Origin: Takakia lepidozioides
Taxonomy: Eukaryota; Streptophyta; Takakiopsida; Takakiales; Takakiaceae
Assembly (NCBI GenBank): GCA_030704615.1
Contig: CM060731.1
Span: 24,490,001-24,554,000, forward strand
DNA: 64,000 bases
Direction: 5' to 3'
Part shown: positions 23,711 to 35,776 of the stretch, piece by piece
How the letters are laid out: every line of letters starts with the position of its first letter
How positions within the stretch are numbered: the first letter of the stretch is position 1
Program-made: the position numbers and the translations under genes
The notes under the pieces: model-generated
Seen by the model: only the letters and a program-made list of their open reading frames with translations
What the model was told of the DNA's origin: nothing
Database searches by the model: none

Positions 23711-24780
23711 ATCTCTCGTATCCTATCTATGCACTTGGTACGACAGTCAAGCGAGATTCATGCAGTTTATTACCCTGGGTTTCATGACCCCACTTCCCGA
23801 TGCCTTTTCTTGCTGCGTCCTCACAACTTCCTTTGGTGTCGCTTCTTTCTCACCGACGGTGGTGGTGTTGATGTCCATGTCATGCACAATGGTCTCCGGG
23901 GCAGTCTCCTCGCCTTCCATTCTTCCCTCCATTTCAAGCTAGACCGGCTCTGTGATCTGTTGTGATTCGTGGGTTGACGTATCCTGTGCAACCTGCTCAT
24001 CAGCGTTTTGCAGATTGTGCAACTTTCTCATTCTGACTCGCGCATTTTTCCTCTCTCTCACACTCGTGAAGTAAAGGGATTGCCTTCTACGTCTTCTTAC
24101 TATGTCTTCTCTCTCACTCCCGCAGCTCTCCAGCTTGACTAACAACAATCGAGAAAGTAAGGAACCCTGTAAAGCCGTCAGTTATGCATGTGGTTAAGGA
24201 CATGCGTGTCTACCCTATAACCCCCCAAATGGATCGATCTCACTGGCTGCGGCTTATTGGGCGCCCCTAATGCCATCAATATTGCCGAGTTCTTCAAATG
24301 TAGATGTTCTCTGATTTGGATGAAATATTGCGCACATGAGGCATGCCATCGCCCTATCATACACGGATTTTGCCTTCTTCAAAACGAAAACATACATAAT
24401 GTCAGGAATGCCATGTCCGCGTTCATCCGGCGTCGGATATTTCCCGGGTTTGGCACTCAATGCACTGTCCGGGTTCACGTTGTGGAACGCCGCAAAACGC
24501 AAATTGGATTGCAATATCCAAGACGGCGCCGTCTTTTCCCGGTGGTGTGACACTGACAAAATAAACAGTTTTGTTCCCTTCTCCATCAATTTGGCAACTG
24601 CCCAACTGTTTTGGCGGTGTGGTTCAATACCCTCACAAGTTGTTGGTTAATGTGTGGGGCCAGTTGTACAACTGCCTCTTGCCTTAGCAAACACTTTTGG
24701 GATTTGGCAATCGCCTTCGGAAGGTTTTTACCTGTCCATGTCGCACAGTTGTATTGGTACTCACCATCGTATGTTCACCA
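23711..24780. other. Upstream region of the outer transposase, no supported gene
   Basis: Open frames here are short and unlike anything I recognise. One isolated palindrome AAGACGGCGCCGTCTT lies at about 24525, echoing the GGCGCC core of the other element. The ATG of the transposase follows at 24781. Confidence 0.5.
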
Positions 24781-27700
24781 CATGGCTTCTCCTAATGATG
24801 TGGCCTTCGCCGAGTTTCAGTATACTGAAGAGTCTTGCCCTTTCAGTGCCGCGGTTGAAGATGATGGTTTTGCTGTGGTGGAGGAGCATGTTCTGGCAGC
24901 AAGGTTCAAGCTTGACATTGGTTGTGTTACTGTCGAGAAAGAGATCTATGACTTGGAGGGAAACGTTCAAAGAACGTTGTTCCAGAAACTGCACGTTGCA
25001 GAGAAACACAAGGAATGGAGAGTTCTCCCTGGAAAATATCGTGTGTTCTGAAGCAAAAGGAGACAATCCGGTGGCTCCATTGTCACTCCTGGGACAGCTG
25101 CCTCTATCGTTCAAGGAAAGCGGCATGCGACTGTGAAGCAGGAGGACACCACTTCAACAACTTTTGTGACACTGTCGGATTCCTCGGATGATGAATTGGC
25201 AGAAATACTGGCTCCCATGAACAGTCTTCCTGAAGGGGACGTCGATGTTCAGGAAATCAATAGCGTCATCCCACATCTGAAAGCATTGTCAGGAAAACCA
25301 GGATCCAAAAACAAGATCGCAGGGATACTGTGGGATTAAAAAGGGTTCCTTTCCTTCCACCTTCCTTCAACGGTGACATCCTCTTTGAGCTGAATCCAGC
25401 AACTTGTGCTGGGGGCCTCTCAGGTCTCTTGCAAGGAATGGATAAAAAGCATGATGGCCATCCATGGTGTAGAACCAAAACGTCCAATATCCACAACGAT
25501 GTAAACTTGACATTCAGAAGGAGCGTTTGTGTGGGGCATCTGAGATGTGTGAATGCAAGTTGTCAGCGTTTCATGAAGAGCGGTGCTAAAAATGAGAGTG
25601 AGTGGGAAGGACTCTCTGACAATCTTTTTATCCCAGACTGTGCCCCACCGTCTGCCAGTACATTTGTTTGTAAGTTCTGCAAGGTGGCCCCCTCATGCAT
25701 TGCACATTGCCCTGCTCGCATGTACTACGTTACTCACCGTTGCAAAACCATGACTCGAGCCTACATTCATTTTGGGACTCACGACCATCCTGTGTCTCAC
25801 GGCGATTGTTGAGATAGTGTGGAGTTGGCGCGTGGGCTTGTCGTGGAGGAGTTTGCAAAGTCCCCTTCAGCCAAACCATCTGCCATAGCGCTGGCTGCCA
25901 GCAAAAGTTTCCTAGAGAGGCACATTCTTGGGCAAGGAAGCGAATGCAGCTCAAGACTTGAGGGGGCGTCTTTGGATGCAGTGATGGATCACTTCTCCGT
26001 GTTGAGCTCCCCCAATATTAGGAATCAGGTGAATGCATTGAGAGTGCGCGGTGGAAACACAGGGTCCATCGACAACATTATGGAGCTCAAGCGCATAAGT
26101 CAATATGACTTTATCCAATCTAGCGTCTTCCCGGGTCAAAGGTTTACTTGTTCAAGATGTCTACGGTGGGCGAGGGCAGTGGCGTCAGCCTGGCCAGACG
26201 TATGCAACAAGGGGGGGATCTGGAGAAAGCCTGGATGATGTTCGATCATTGCAAACGAGTGAAGGGCTGGACAACCATGTCTTGCCATGTTTACGACCCA
26301 AACTACCAAAGAATAATGACAATTGCCATCTGTGACATGTAGTCTGAAGATACAGAGTCCCAGATGATAATGTGGAATTGTTTGCTTTCAGTCATGGAGT
26401 CCAATGGACATATAGGCATAAAATTCAACGGATTTATGGCGGATAGTGCACAGGCTAACTTCAACGCTGTGCGCCGAATTTTTGGATCTGGTGATCCAAA
26501 GGTACCCATGCCTAATAGGGAGCGCACATGTCTATTCCACTGGACTCAGTCCCTACAGAAACATACAAAGAAGTGCATCAGAAGATATCTGCAAGCGGAG
26601 CATATGAGGCTCTGCTTCATGTACAAGAATGCAACAACAATGGAAGAGGCTGAGACCATGTACTAGACAGTGAGAGCATGGTGGTTCTCATCAGGGGCTA
26701 CTGATCAGGATGGTGTCAAAGATTTGGAAGACTGGTTGGTCTTCTGGCACTTCAGATACAGGCTATGGGGGGCTTTCATGACTACTGTAAGCTGCCTTTC
26801 ACCTCTGCAATCCCTTGTATGTGCCCAGTTTCTTTCCTTGTTCCCAGAATAGTCCGCGCTTGCATGAATGACGCTCTTTCATTTTCCTTTCACAGGACAT
26901 GTCCCTTGAGGACATTGCGGACATGCCGTCCTGCAACCTGGCAGAAAGCGTTCACGCCGCCTGGAAGCAGCAATCTGGCAAAGCAGGAAGAGATCTGTAC
27001 ATTGCTACAACAGATGATCTGGTACGAGCTCTAACCCAACAAACAAGATATCGTGACTTCTTGAGGGGCGATGTGGGGACAAGGGACCAGATACAGTAGA
27101 GTTGATGCTGAGGGCTGCAAGAAGGTCCGGGGAATTAACGAAGATGGCAAAGGCAGTGAACAGGTGCACAATGGGCTCGCCTCTCCAATAAAGGGAGCCC
27201 CATCTGGAAGGAGATGAAAGGTTCGGGACTTGCAAACGCAAGCTAAATACACCTCCAGGATCAGATGGGGATTTACATCGCCATGACAGAGACAACTTCT
27301 CTGTACTTAAGATTTCTCCACTACAAAGCATGGCGTCCAGTAGGAAAGAGGCTACTGGTGCTTCCTCTTCCACAGAGCTACCTGCAACCCCTGTAATTGC
27401 GGGTTTCCAGCAGGACCACAGGGGGGCAGTGTAGGAGTCACCTTGTGCTGACTCCGAATGGCACATCGAGCGAACTACTCCAGGGTCTAGAGTTGGCTGC
27501 GCTGCAGTGAGGGCCATTAGTTATGAAAAGTGTAAGTCCAGGATAGCCAAAGACTCGGCGGGTACTCCAGCTCCGACGTTCACAGGTTTGATTCGGCCAC
27601 ATATGTCAAAGGAGTTGACGATGCACAAATTCTGGTTCTGCCCGGACGCAGCACTGGAGATTGGCAAGTTGGAGGACGCCGGCTTTCGTCTGCACCGATC

Positions 27701-28171
27701 TGTGGCGTCGACTCTTGGTGGCCTTGCTGCTATGGTGCCTCCTCCAGACGATACTTCGCATCCCACAAGAAAGAATGGCAAAACAGTGCATCGGGTGGCT
27801 TCGGGGCCTGATCATGATGCGAAGGTGGAATCGGCCAGACTACTTCAGGCTCGGGTAACAGGAACTATGGAAGTACCTTCACCTGGGCATGGACGGGTTT
27901 ATACTTTGGTCACATCTGGGTCTGTTTTGCACGACAGGGCCTATCAAGTGACGGTGGGAAATTTTCCGGGGTGTACCTGTCCTGACTTCGTGTGCATGCG
28001 TGAGGAAGCTCTAGGAAAGAGAGGGAAATGGGTTCCCTGCAAGCATCTTTACTACATCTTTTTGCGCAGGATGTATTGTGATCCCAAAAGAGACCAAATC
28101 ATTCACCAGGCGACACTAGGTCCTGGTGAGGTACAGACACTTTTGCAGCGAGACATTGGCAATATCGAGTA
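24781..28171 (+). pseudogene. MULE-like SWIM transposase of the outer element, decayed
   Basis: Colinear with the transposase at 6499-2907: N-terminus from 24781 (SPNDVAFAEFQY), Cys/His module (HDGHPWCRTK to HFGTHDH) at 25440-25800, DDE region with HVYDPN and GFMADSAQANF at 26280-26460, the CLFHW block, then a second exon from about 26896 (DMSLEDIADMPSCNLAESVH), and a SWIM finger CTCPDF ... CKHLYYI at about 27975-28060. Lesions: TGA at 25049, a frameshift near 25330, TGA at 25810, a frameshift near 26140, TAG at 26340 and 26664, a frameshift near 27075 and TAG near 27432. It points away from the methyltransferase at 22502-18907, the same divergent layout as in the inner element. Confidence 0.8.
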
Positions 28172-28470
28172 GTATTGCATATGTTGCGATTTTTCGCAAT
28201 GTCGGAAAGGGCTGCCTTGTTGGTAGAACATGTATACACAACTCTTAAAACTGGACAAGCAGACGATGTCTCGTTTTGAAAGGTAGTTTATTTTTTCATT
28301 GGGTTTGGTTAACGAGCCTCTAAAATTGAGTGCGTCAACGCACACCACTTTTGCCCCCACCCCCAATATTTCCCCAGGCAAAAACCAAAAAAAAAAAAAA
28401 AAAAAAAAAAAAACTTTGTTTTGTTCGCGGGCCTGCCAAACATGGACAAGTGTCAGTATGAAAGCTCATT
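28172..28470 (+). other. Downstream region of the outer transposase, with hairpin and poly(A) tract
   Basis: Contains the last GAGTGCG hairpin (28325-28351) and an A-tract of about 29 bases at 28384-28412. No gene. I could not find the outer element's right terminus here. Confidence 0.5.
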
Positions 28471-29110
28471 TTATTTTTTGACGGCCTCTACAGAAGCATT
28501 GCGTAAATGAGCTTCATGATGACCATCTGTTTTTTTTTTCCACTTCATCTGGAATAACAGGCACCTGAACAAGTTTCACAATGACAGCTCATTTGTTTTC
28601 CACGTCCTCTATACAAACAAACCCTAAATAAGCATTCATGATGACCATATGATTTTTTTTTTCACCTCTTCTTCAATAACATAAACCTGAAGAAGTTTGA
28701 CAATGATAGAGCTCAAGTTTTTTTTTCACCTCTTCTTCACAAACAATCCCTAATTTATTCATGATGACCATCTGATTTTTTTTTCACCTCTTTTTCATCA
28801 ACAAAAACCTGAACAAGATTGACAATGATAGAGCTCAATTTTTCCTCTTCTTCACAAAGAAACCCTAAATAAGCATTCATGATGACCATCTGGGTTTTTT
28901 TCACCTCTTCTTCAATAACAGAAACCGAAGAAGTTTGACAATGGTAGAGCTCAAGTTTTTTTTTCACCTCTTCTTCTATAACAGAGACCTGAAGAAGTTT
29001 GACAATGATAGAGCTCAACTTTTTTTTCACCTCTTCTTCACAAACAAAGCCTAAATAAGCTTGAAGATGGTCATCTGTCAAATTTTCACCTCATCTACAT
29101 TAATAAAAAC
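28470..29110 (+). repeat. Imperfect minisatellite, unit about 60-120 bp
   Basis: Repeated ATTCATGATGACCATCTG, GACAATGATAGAGCTCAA, T-tract and CACCTCTTCTTCA segments in the same order, six or more times. The open frame on minus is a translation of the repeat. Less regular copies continue to about 29400. Confidence 0.75.
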
Positions 29111-29449
29111 CATTGCCTATTTCACAATGAGTGGTCATATTTTGGGGCCTGTTCTTGCCCATCCTCATTATTTTATCTCCTTCAATATTTCATACATCCA
29201 TCATTCATCCACCATGGATGAAATACTGGAACGTCAGATAGCTTGACAATGAGCATCCAAACTTTTCTTGCCTCTTGTTCATGCAAGAATCCCTAAGTAA
29301 GATTCATGATGACTCACCCAGCCTGTTATTTCACCTCTTCTTCAATAAGAAAACCTCGGTAACTTTCACAATGACCATTCCATGTTTTCTATACCTCTTT
29401 TTTTAAGCGCTATAACTGCTTCCACGACAATAGGACCCTCTCTAAACAG

Positions 29450-30757
29450 AGGACTCAGGTATGGGGCCTGCTTCTTCCTCCACTAAACCCTTGGGCTCAC
29501 GCTTAGAGGGCAAAGCGTGAGCCGAGCTCCCGGGCTCACGCGGCTAGGCTCACGCCGTAGCTGCGCTCCGAAATCGGGTGACTCCTACCCAAGGGGCCAG
29601 GAAACTTGCACCTTCGTTGGGAGTTCACGTGCTAGTGTGCACCTGGCGCGTGCGCGTACTATAACTGCGCTACCGAGGGGGTTGCCTTGTAGTGCGGGCT
29701 AACGCGGAAGCTACGTGCTTCCGTTCACATACTATAATCGTGTAGCCTCGGAACGAAATCATAGTGCGGCTTCGGCGTGTTTCCGTACCTCAGGCCAGCA
29801 TTCCAAGGCGGACCCAATTGTAGTGATTGCAACGTTCAAGGTTATCTTCCTAGTAAAAAAAGGGTTCAAGGCGAACCCTTGCTCAAGGTGATGCCAGAAG
29901 CGACATCACGAGCGGTCACAAGCAAATGTTGTTGCAGTAAGGCGATTCGATCCTCGGGGAGGATCATTCCTTGGCCCTGAAGTGGGTCAAGAAGAGTGCA
30001 CTGGGAGGAGCTTGAGAAGCTCCGCCCTTGGCCTGGGACTTGGAGGAAGTCGGCCGAACTAGCTAGTGGAGAGTAGAGTCAAGTGGGGGTTTGGTTCTTT
30101 GTCATGGGACGCCATGGTACGGAAACAAACTCCTTGATGTAGGACGCCACAACTTGGATGTTCGTTTCTACAAAATGGACAAGTCGATGAGGACATCGAC
30201 TCCCTGTTGGCAGGGGTGTGTGTCGCGGCCCTTTGCCTTGAGGGCAGGGGGTCGGGACACGAGAGGGGCTGCCCCTGTGGTGGGAAGTGACAACAATAGA
30301 TGCGGGGGCTGAAGCACCCTTGAGTGTCCAAGGCACTCAAGGAGGCGGAGGCGCTCACTAGGTGGAGCCCCACACACCGGGTTGCGGTGGGGGTGGTTCC
30401 ACGAGGGGTGGTGGTAGCTTAGTGGGACTTAGTGGGGGTGGCATAGGACTCACCATGGGGGCAGAGACCTTGTGGTAGGAGTTGTGGGGAGTCTTGGGAC
30501 TCATCACGGTGACAAAAAACTAGTGAGTAAGCGTGCGAGCCGGAAAGCGACCAAGGTGTGGGGAGCTATTCCGGACTGCCATCGACCAAAGGGAATTTCC
30601 ACTAGGCCCAAATTGGGAGAGGGTCTTGTGGAGGAGTAAAGGGGGACCGTTATGTCCCGGTGAGCAGCCGAAGCTCCGAGTTGGCCTGGCGGCCAGTTAG
30701 GGAGTTAGACGCGCGCATCAAAGCGAGTAACTATGACTTGAAGGGGAGCTTACCGAA
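29450..30757. other. Unassigned stretch between minisatellite and gypsy gag
   Basis: GC-richer than its surroundings, with GCTCACGC/GCGTGAGC inverted motifs at 29488-29560 and repeated ACTATAA motifs at 29655 and 29730. It may be LTR and leader of a retroelement, but no paired LTR is visible. No supported coding region. Confidence 0.4.
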
Positions 30758-31540
30758 GTGAGGTGCGCGACATTGAGGAGCTTGCAAGAGTTCCAACGGA
30801 AGCCTACTGAGAGCTTGAGGGAGGCTTTCACTCGCATGAGGCACTTGATAAATGTAATCCAAGAGGTTATGGAGGCTCAGGCAGTCCAGTTCTGGTACGG
30901 GATATTGGACAAGGAGCTGAGGAGAAGGGTGCGGGATGCAACTCTCCTACAAGCGGCCCAACCCACCTTAGCAAATGTGTTTTTGCTGGTAGAGTGGATA
31001 GAGCTCAACATGGTGGAGGAACGAGTGGTCATGGTGGGATTTGCTAAGGAGGCACCATGGGGAAGTGGTGCTCCTAGCCAGCCACTACCTCAACGTGCTC
31101 AAGGCAACAAGGGGGCTCAGGTGAAGCCCAGGGAAGGGCAGAGAGGACCTCAAATGCAGGGGTCTCTCCCTTCGTTTGCTGGCCAACAACGGGCGGATGT
31201 GGTGTGTTGGACATGTGGAGGATCCCATGTCAAGAAGGATTGCCCAAAGAGAGGCAATGGTTTGGCACCGACACAGCCTGCACAATTGCAGTGTGGGCAT
31301 TGTGGCAAGTACGGGCATGAAGAAGCCCAGTGCTATGGTTTGCATCCTGAGTTGCGCCCAGGCCAGTTCCAAGGGAACAATGGTGGCCGGGGGCGAGGTG
31401 GAGCAGCCCAGAGAGGACGAGGTGGCCAGGCTTGAGGTGTAGGCCAAGGGCAAGCTCAACATGGCCAAGGACGCGGAGGTCAGGGTGGTGACCAAGGCAT
31501 GGCCAACCGGCTTTAGCAGCTAGAGCAGAGGCTCGCTGCC
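30758..31540 (+). pseudogene. Gypsy gag, N-terminally truncated, two zinc knuckles
   Basis: Starts in mid-gag (SLQEFQRKPTESLREAFTRM) and contains the capsid helix region and two nucleocapsid knuckles: CWTCGGSHVKKDC and CGHCGKYGHEEAQC. It is nearly the same protein as residues from about 245 of the copy at 52060, which keeps the N-terminal part. TGA at 31433 and TAG at 31514 lie before the protease region in the same frame. Confidence 0.8.
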
Positions 31541-32644
31541 ATGGCCACAGCTCAGGTGGTACCGGCTCCAAGGCCGGATGGTCCACCTCCTGCTCCTGAG
31601 GGAGGAGACATGGGAGACATGGGATTCATGTGCGGGGCAGCACTACCACTAGTGCAAGTGGAGTCAGCTGCGGCAGTGATTCGAGGAGCAGCACGAGTTC
31701 CTGAGCCACGAGGTGCAGAGGTGGAGTTGGATCCACAGCGTGGGGAGGCAAGCTGTCAGGCCAGGCTTCCTCAGTCATTCACATTGGTTGAGACAGTGTC
31801 GATGCCGTCCATGGCACCTAGTTCTCGCTCAACTGTTACCGAGGCGGAGGTTACTATATCATTGGGGAGAGCTACACGGGCAGCACCACTACCTAGTGTT
31901 GCCAAGGCTACGGCAGCTAGTGTACTGCTAGGGGCGGCCACATCTATGTGCCAGGCTCCATTGTTCTTGGCTACCATGATTACGACGTCGGGGGTAAGAC
32001 CAGCTGAGGTGTTCAGGCTGGCAGCTACACTCTGTGAGAGTGAGGAGGTTACTTCATCTTCTGCGGAGATAGTGGGAGGTATAGTGCTGGAGGGATCCTC
32101 GGATGTGAGGGTCAAGACTGCCACGGCAACGCCATGGCAAGCTGCAACTGCCAGGTTGATGGAGCTGCCAGCAAGGCCAGCCATTGAGCGCGCCATGGTG
32201 ACACCTAGAGTTGTCATGTTAGACAACTAGGATGACATTTTCTGTTTGAGTGGACCGGCAGGCAAGAGGTACCGGTTACTGCGGGTCTTGTTGGACTCGG
32301 GAGCTCAGCCATGGATGCTGGGCAGAGCTGCTATTGCAGGCTTGGGCCTCACGGAGGCGGATATGGAGCCATGCCCTTTCCTGATACAGACATCTCTGGG
32401 AGGATCAGAGCAGGCTCGGGGCATGACACGGCGTGAGTTGGCTATCATACTACAGCCGGATCATCCTACAGATGGCTCAGTGATAAGAGCCAAGGCCATT
32501 GTGACAGACGCGGTCTCGTACGATGTCCTTGCTGGTGGGGCACTGTTGTACCCCATGGACTTCACCCTGGATTTTTGGGAGGAGTTAGCTTCCTATAGGC
32601 CTGGATGGCAGTCAGGGGAGGCCGGCGTGTGCAGCTCTCTGTGA
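31541..32644 (+). pseudogene. Gypsy linker and aspartic protease
   Basis: An Ala/Thr/Val-rich linker precedes a retropepsin-like domain with active site VLLDSGAQPWMLG at about 32285-32325. Family role: cleaves the polyprotein. TAG at 32228 corresponds to CAG in the copy at 53502. A one-base shift near 32620 moves the frame into the methyltransferase part. Confidence 0.75.
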
Positions 32645-34230
32645 CCTTCGTAGGAGGAGTTGCGGTTGCCCAACGAGGCAAGATGCCGACACTGGCAGCA
32701 TTCACAGCTGCAGTAACTTGGCCTGGAGAGTTGTTGGATGGCAACAATTCAGAGGATGTGTCACCTCTGGGAGAGCAGGATGACATGTATGGTATGGCGG
32801 AGTTGTCTGCCATGGTTGCTCACACTCCATTGTGGGGCACGAGCAAGGATTTGCAGCGGGTTACTGATCGACGGGTGCAACAAGCCTGGGTAGAGGCTTT
32901 TGTACCGTCAAGAGAGGAGGATATTGCAGGGATTGCACCAGGACCACCTCAGTTGTCACCATTGGACACCGCACCGATTGTGTGGCAGTGTTCGGATGAA
33001 GGCATTTGCCTTTTGGATTTGCTTGGCGGGATCAGCACCGGATTGGCTGCTGTTCTATAGGCAGGTGTACGAGTTCGGCGTTACCTCTATGTGGAGAGGG
33101 ATGAGACTGCATGACACGTCTCCCTACGCCATGTTGCTCAGTTGGTGCAGTAGTACCCTGAGTTGTTGCCGGTGTATGCGGTTCGTGGATATCAACAGGC
33201 CTTGCCAGCACACATTTTGTTGCTGGGGGCGCAGGATTTGGAGCGGGTTGGCTCCATTGATATGGTAGTGGCAGGTTGGCCCTGCCAAGGGCATTCATCA
33301 GCCGGGCATGGCAATGGATTGCGAGACTCGAGGTCGGGTCTGTTTTGGGAGATGGTGCGGGTCTTGTGCCATTTACAGCTTCATCGAGCTGTATCTCCAG
33401 CATACATCTTGGAGAATGTGCCACTGATGGGCAATTCTCGGGCCAGGGTGATGGCCAGTGTGCATCAAGTCCGGTCGTGGCTTGGGTCAGCAGTGTTGAT
33501 GGATGCAGCTGCACTGGGGTCACAGGCTCATCATCTACGACTATGCTCAAGCGTGCATTTGATGGGGTGCAGCGGCCAGCACACCTCACAGTGGATAGCA
33601 TTTTGGACATAGGGAGGCAGTCTCAACGTATGAGACACGATGACCGTTCGCCTTTGGCAATGGTCAACAAAGTGGGTCATCCACGAGTAGCACTACCTAC
33701 ACTACTCAGCTTTCCAGGATCGCATGCTTCCCGGGATAGTGGACCTGGCCTCCTGTGGGATGCTCAGCTGCAGCAGTTAGTGGAGCCTAATGCCGACGAG
33801 CGAGAGCGGGCTATGGGTTTTTCCACTGGGACCACGGCGGTGCCTTCTCTTTCTGAGGCATCACGTCGTTAGGTGTTGGGGCAAGCAATGGATCTCAATT
33901 GCTTGACCTGGATTATCAGCTTGGCTATAGCTGAGCAAAGTAGAGTGCGGAGTGCACTTCCCTTGACGGTCTCTCTGCCTACCGAGACGGTATAGGCAGT
34001 GAGTGGGGGCGAGCCGGTGAGGACCATGGGGTGCAGACATCCATGGCACACATGGGAGGTGCTCGAGGTTCGGAGGGAGTTGGCAGCCAAGGCGGTTGTG
34101 ATGGATGAGGTTGGGGATTCTTCTCGGGTTGAGGAGGTCCTCAAGGATGAGATGATGGGGCAAGATGAGGCCTTGTCATTGACTGAGCAAGCAGGGAGTA
34201 CTGCTCATGAGGTTGCGGCATAGCAACCAC
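32605..34230 (+). pseudogene. C5 cytosine DNA methyltransferase captured in gypsy pol
   Basis: Between protease and RT lies a cytosine-5 methyltransferase with motifs in canonical order: motif I LLDLLGGISTGLAAVL (33010-33057); RYLYVERDE as the strand after it; catalytic motif IV GWPCQGHS (Cys 33283-33285); motif VI ENV (33412-33420); an R-x-R motif VIII-like block at about 33525; and DERERAMGFSTGTTA near 33797, as motif IX/X. TAG at 33058, TGA at 33112 and TAG at 33151 interrupt it, and about 26 nt after the motif VIII block are missing compared with the copy at 56071-56915. Capture of DNMTs by retrotransposons is known in dinoflagellates and a charophyte. It could copy methylation onto new insertions; that role is inference. 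Confidence 0.83.
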
Positions 34231-35160
34231 GGGACGCGTCCTCTACCTCTAAGTCTGCTGGACTTAAGGTTACGGTTACGGAGGACAATTGGGAGCCTGA
34301 CATTGGACCCATTGTCAGTGGAGGAGAGAGACGACGTATACGGCGGTTCCTGAGGGCTTACAGGAATTGCTTTGCCATCAGTTTGAAGGATTTGGGAGCA
34401 CTGAAGGGTCAGGAGATTTGTATTGAGTTGGCCATGGACACGCCACTCTTTCGGAGACCCTATAGATACAGTGACATGGAGAGGTCTTTGATTCAGATGA
34501 GGACTCAAGATCTCTGGGAGGCTGGTTTGGTGGAGTTCTCTGGTGGAGAATATGCTTCAGCCATGGTGATGCCAGCCAAGAAGGATGTCTATGGCAATTG
34601 GACGGAGAGACGTATGTGCGGTGACTACCGACCTGTAAATCGTTAGACCAAGTCCGATAAGTATGCCATGCCCACACCTGAGGAGATCTTTGATGCCATT
34701 GGGCATGCTAAGGTCTTTAGCACTCTGGACTTGCGGTCCGGATATCATCAGTTGCCGATCAAGGAGGCGGACAAGCAGAAGACGACATTCTGGGGGATCA
34801 ATGAGCACGGGAAGGATTGCCTATATCAGTGGCGGTTCTTACCATTCGGGATAAGAACGCTCCTGCAGAATTCCAGAGAGTCATGGAGAGGATTCTAGCA
34901 GGGGTGGACTTTGCTCGGTGCTACAAAGATGACATCATCATCTGTAGTGCTACGGTGGAGGAGTACGAGAGACACCTTCAAGTGGTGTTTGAGTGCTTGA
35001 GAGCGCACGGATTGAAATTACATCCGGGGAAGTGCAAGTTCTTCCACAACCAGATTGAGTATCTGGGCCACATGATATATCGTGGAGGATTGGGGGTGCA
35101 GCAGACTAAGGTAGAGGCCATTGCACAGATTCCACGCCCTACGGATGTGAGCTGAGTTCG
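34231..35160 (+). pseudogene. Gypsy reverse transcriptase
   Basis: Same frame as the methyltransferase part. Shows the RT series: RRMCGDYRPVNR, TLDLRSGYHQLPI, FLPFGI, and CYKDDIIICS with the catalytic Asp pair at about 34926. TAG at 34644 replaces a Gln and a frameshift occurs at about 34852. TGA at 35153 precedes the connection domain. Confidence 0.85.
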
Positions 35161-35776
35161 AGCTTTGATGGGGTTGGCAAACTACTATAGATGGTTTTTC
35201 AAGGGATTTAGTGCTATTGCAAAGGCTCTAACCAAGCTGACCAAGGTAGACCAGGAGTGGCGGTGGGAAGATGAGCAAGAGCGAGCTTTTCAGGAGCTCA
35301 AGGCGAGGTTGACCAAGGCGAGGTTGACCTCGGGGCCCATCTTGAGACGACCTATCAGGGGGCGTCCCTTTCAGCTGCATACAGATTGGAGCATGCTGGG
35401 GCTTGGAGCGGTGATCACATAGGTGGATGATGAGGGAAGAGAGTTTGTAGTGGCTTATGTTAGCCGCTCGAACAACACTGCAGAGTCTAAGTATAGCTCA
35501 TATGAGGGGGAGTGCTTAGCTGCAGTGTGGGCCGTGGCATACTTCAGGTGCTATCTATACGACAATCTCTTCACTCTTGTCACAGATCACCAGCCACTCA
35601 AGTGGTTGATGGAGTCAGATAAGCTTACGGGGAAGCTTGCATGGTGTACACTTATACTCCAAGAGTATGACTTTCAGGTTGTGCATCGACCGGGTTTGGT
35701 CAATAGGGATGCAGTCGCAATCCATGCACGAACTCGGTGGCATGGTGAGACGGACGAAGAGATGGTGTCGGGATAA
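35161..35776 (+). pseudogene. Gypsy RNase H
   Basis: MGLANYYRWF connection, then RNase H with FQLHTDWSMLGLGAV, YSSYEGECLAAVWA and LVTDHQPLKWLM giving the acidic residues. TAG at 35420 falls at a Gln position, and TAA at 35774 ends the segment in frame with the integrase that follows. Confidence 0.85.
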
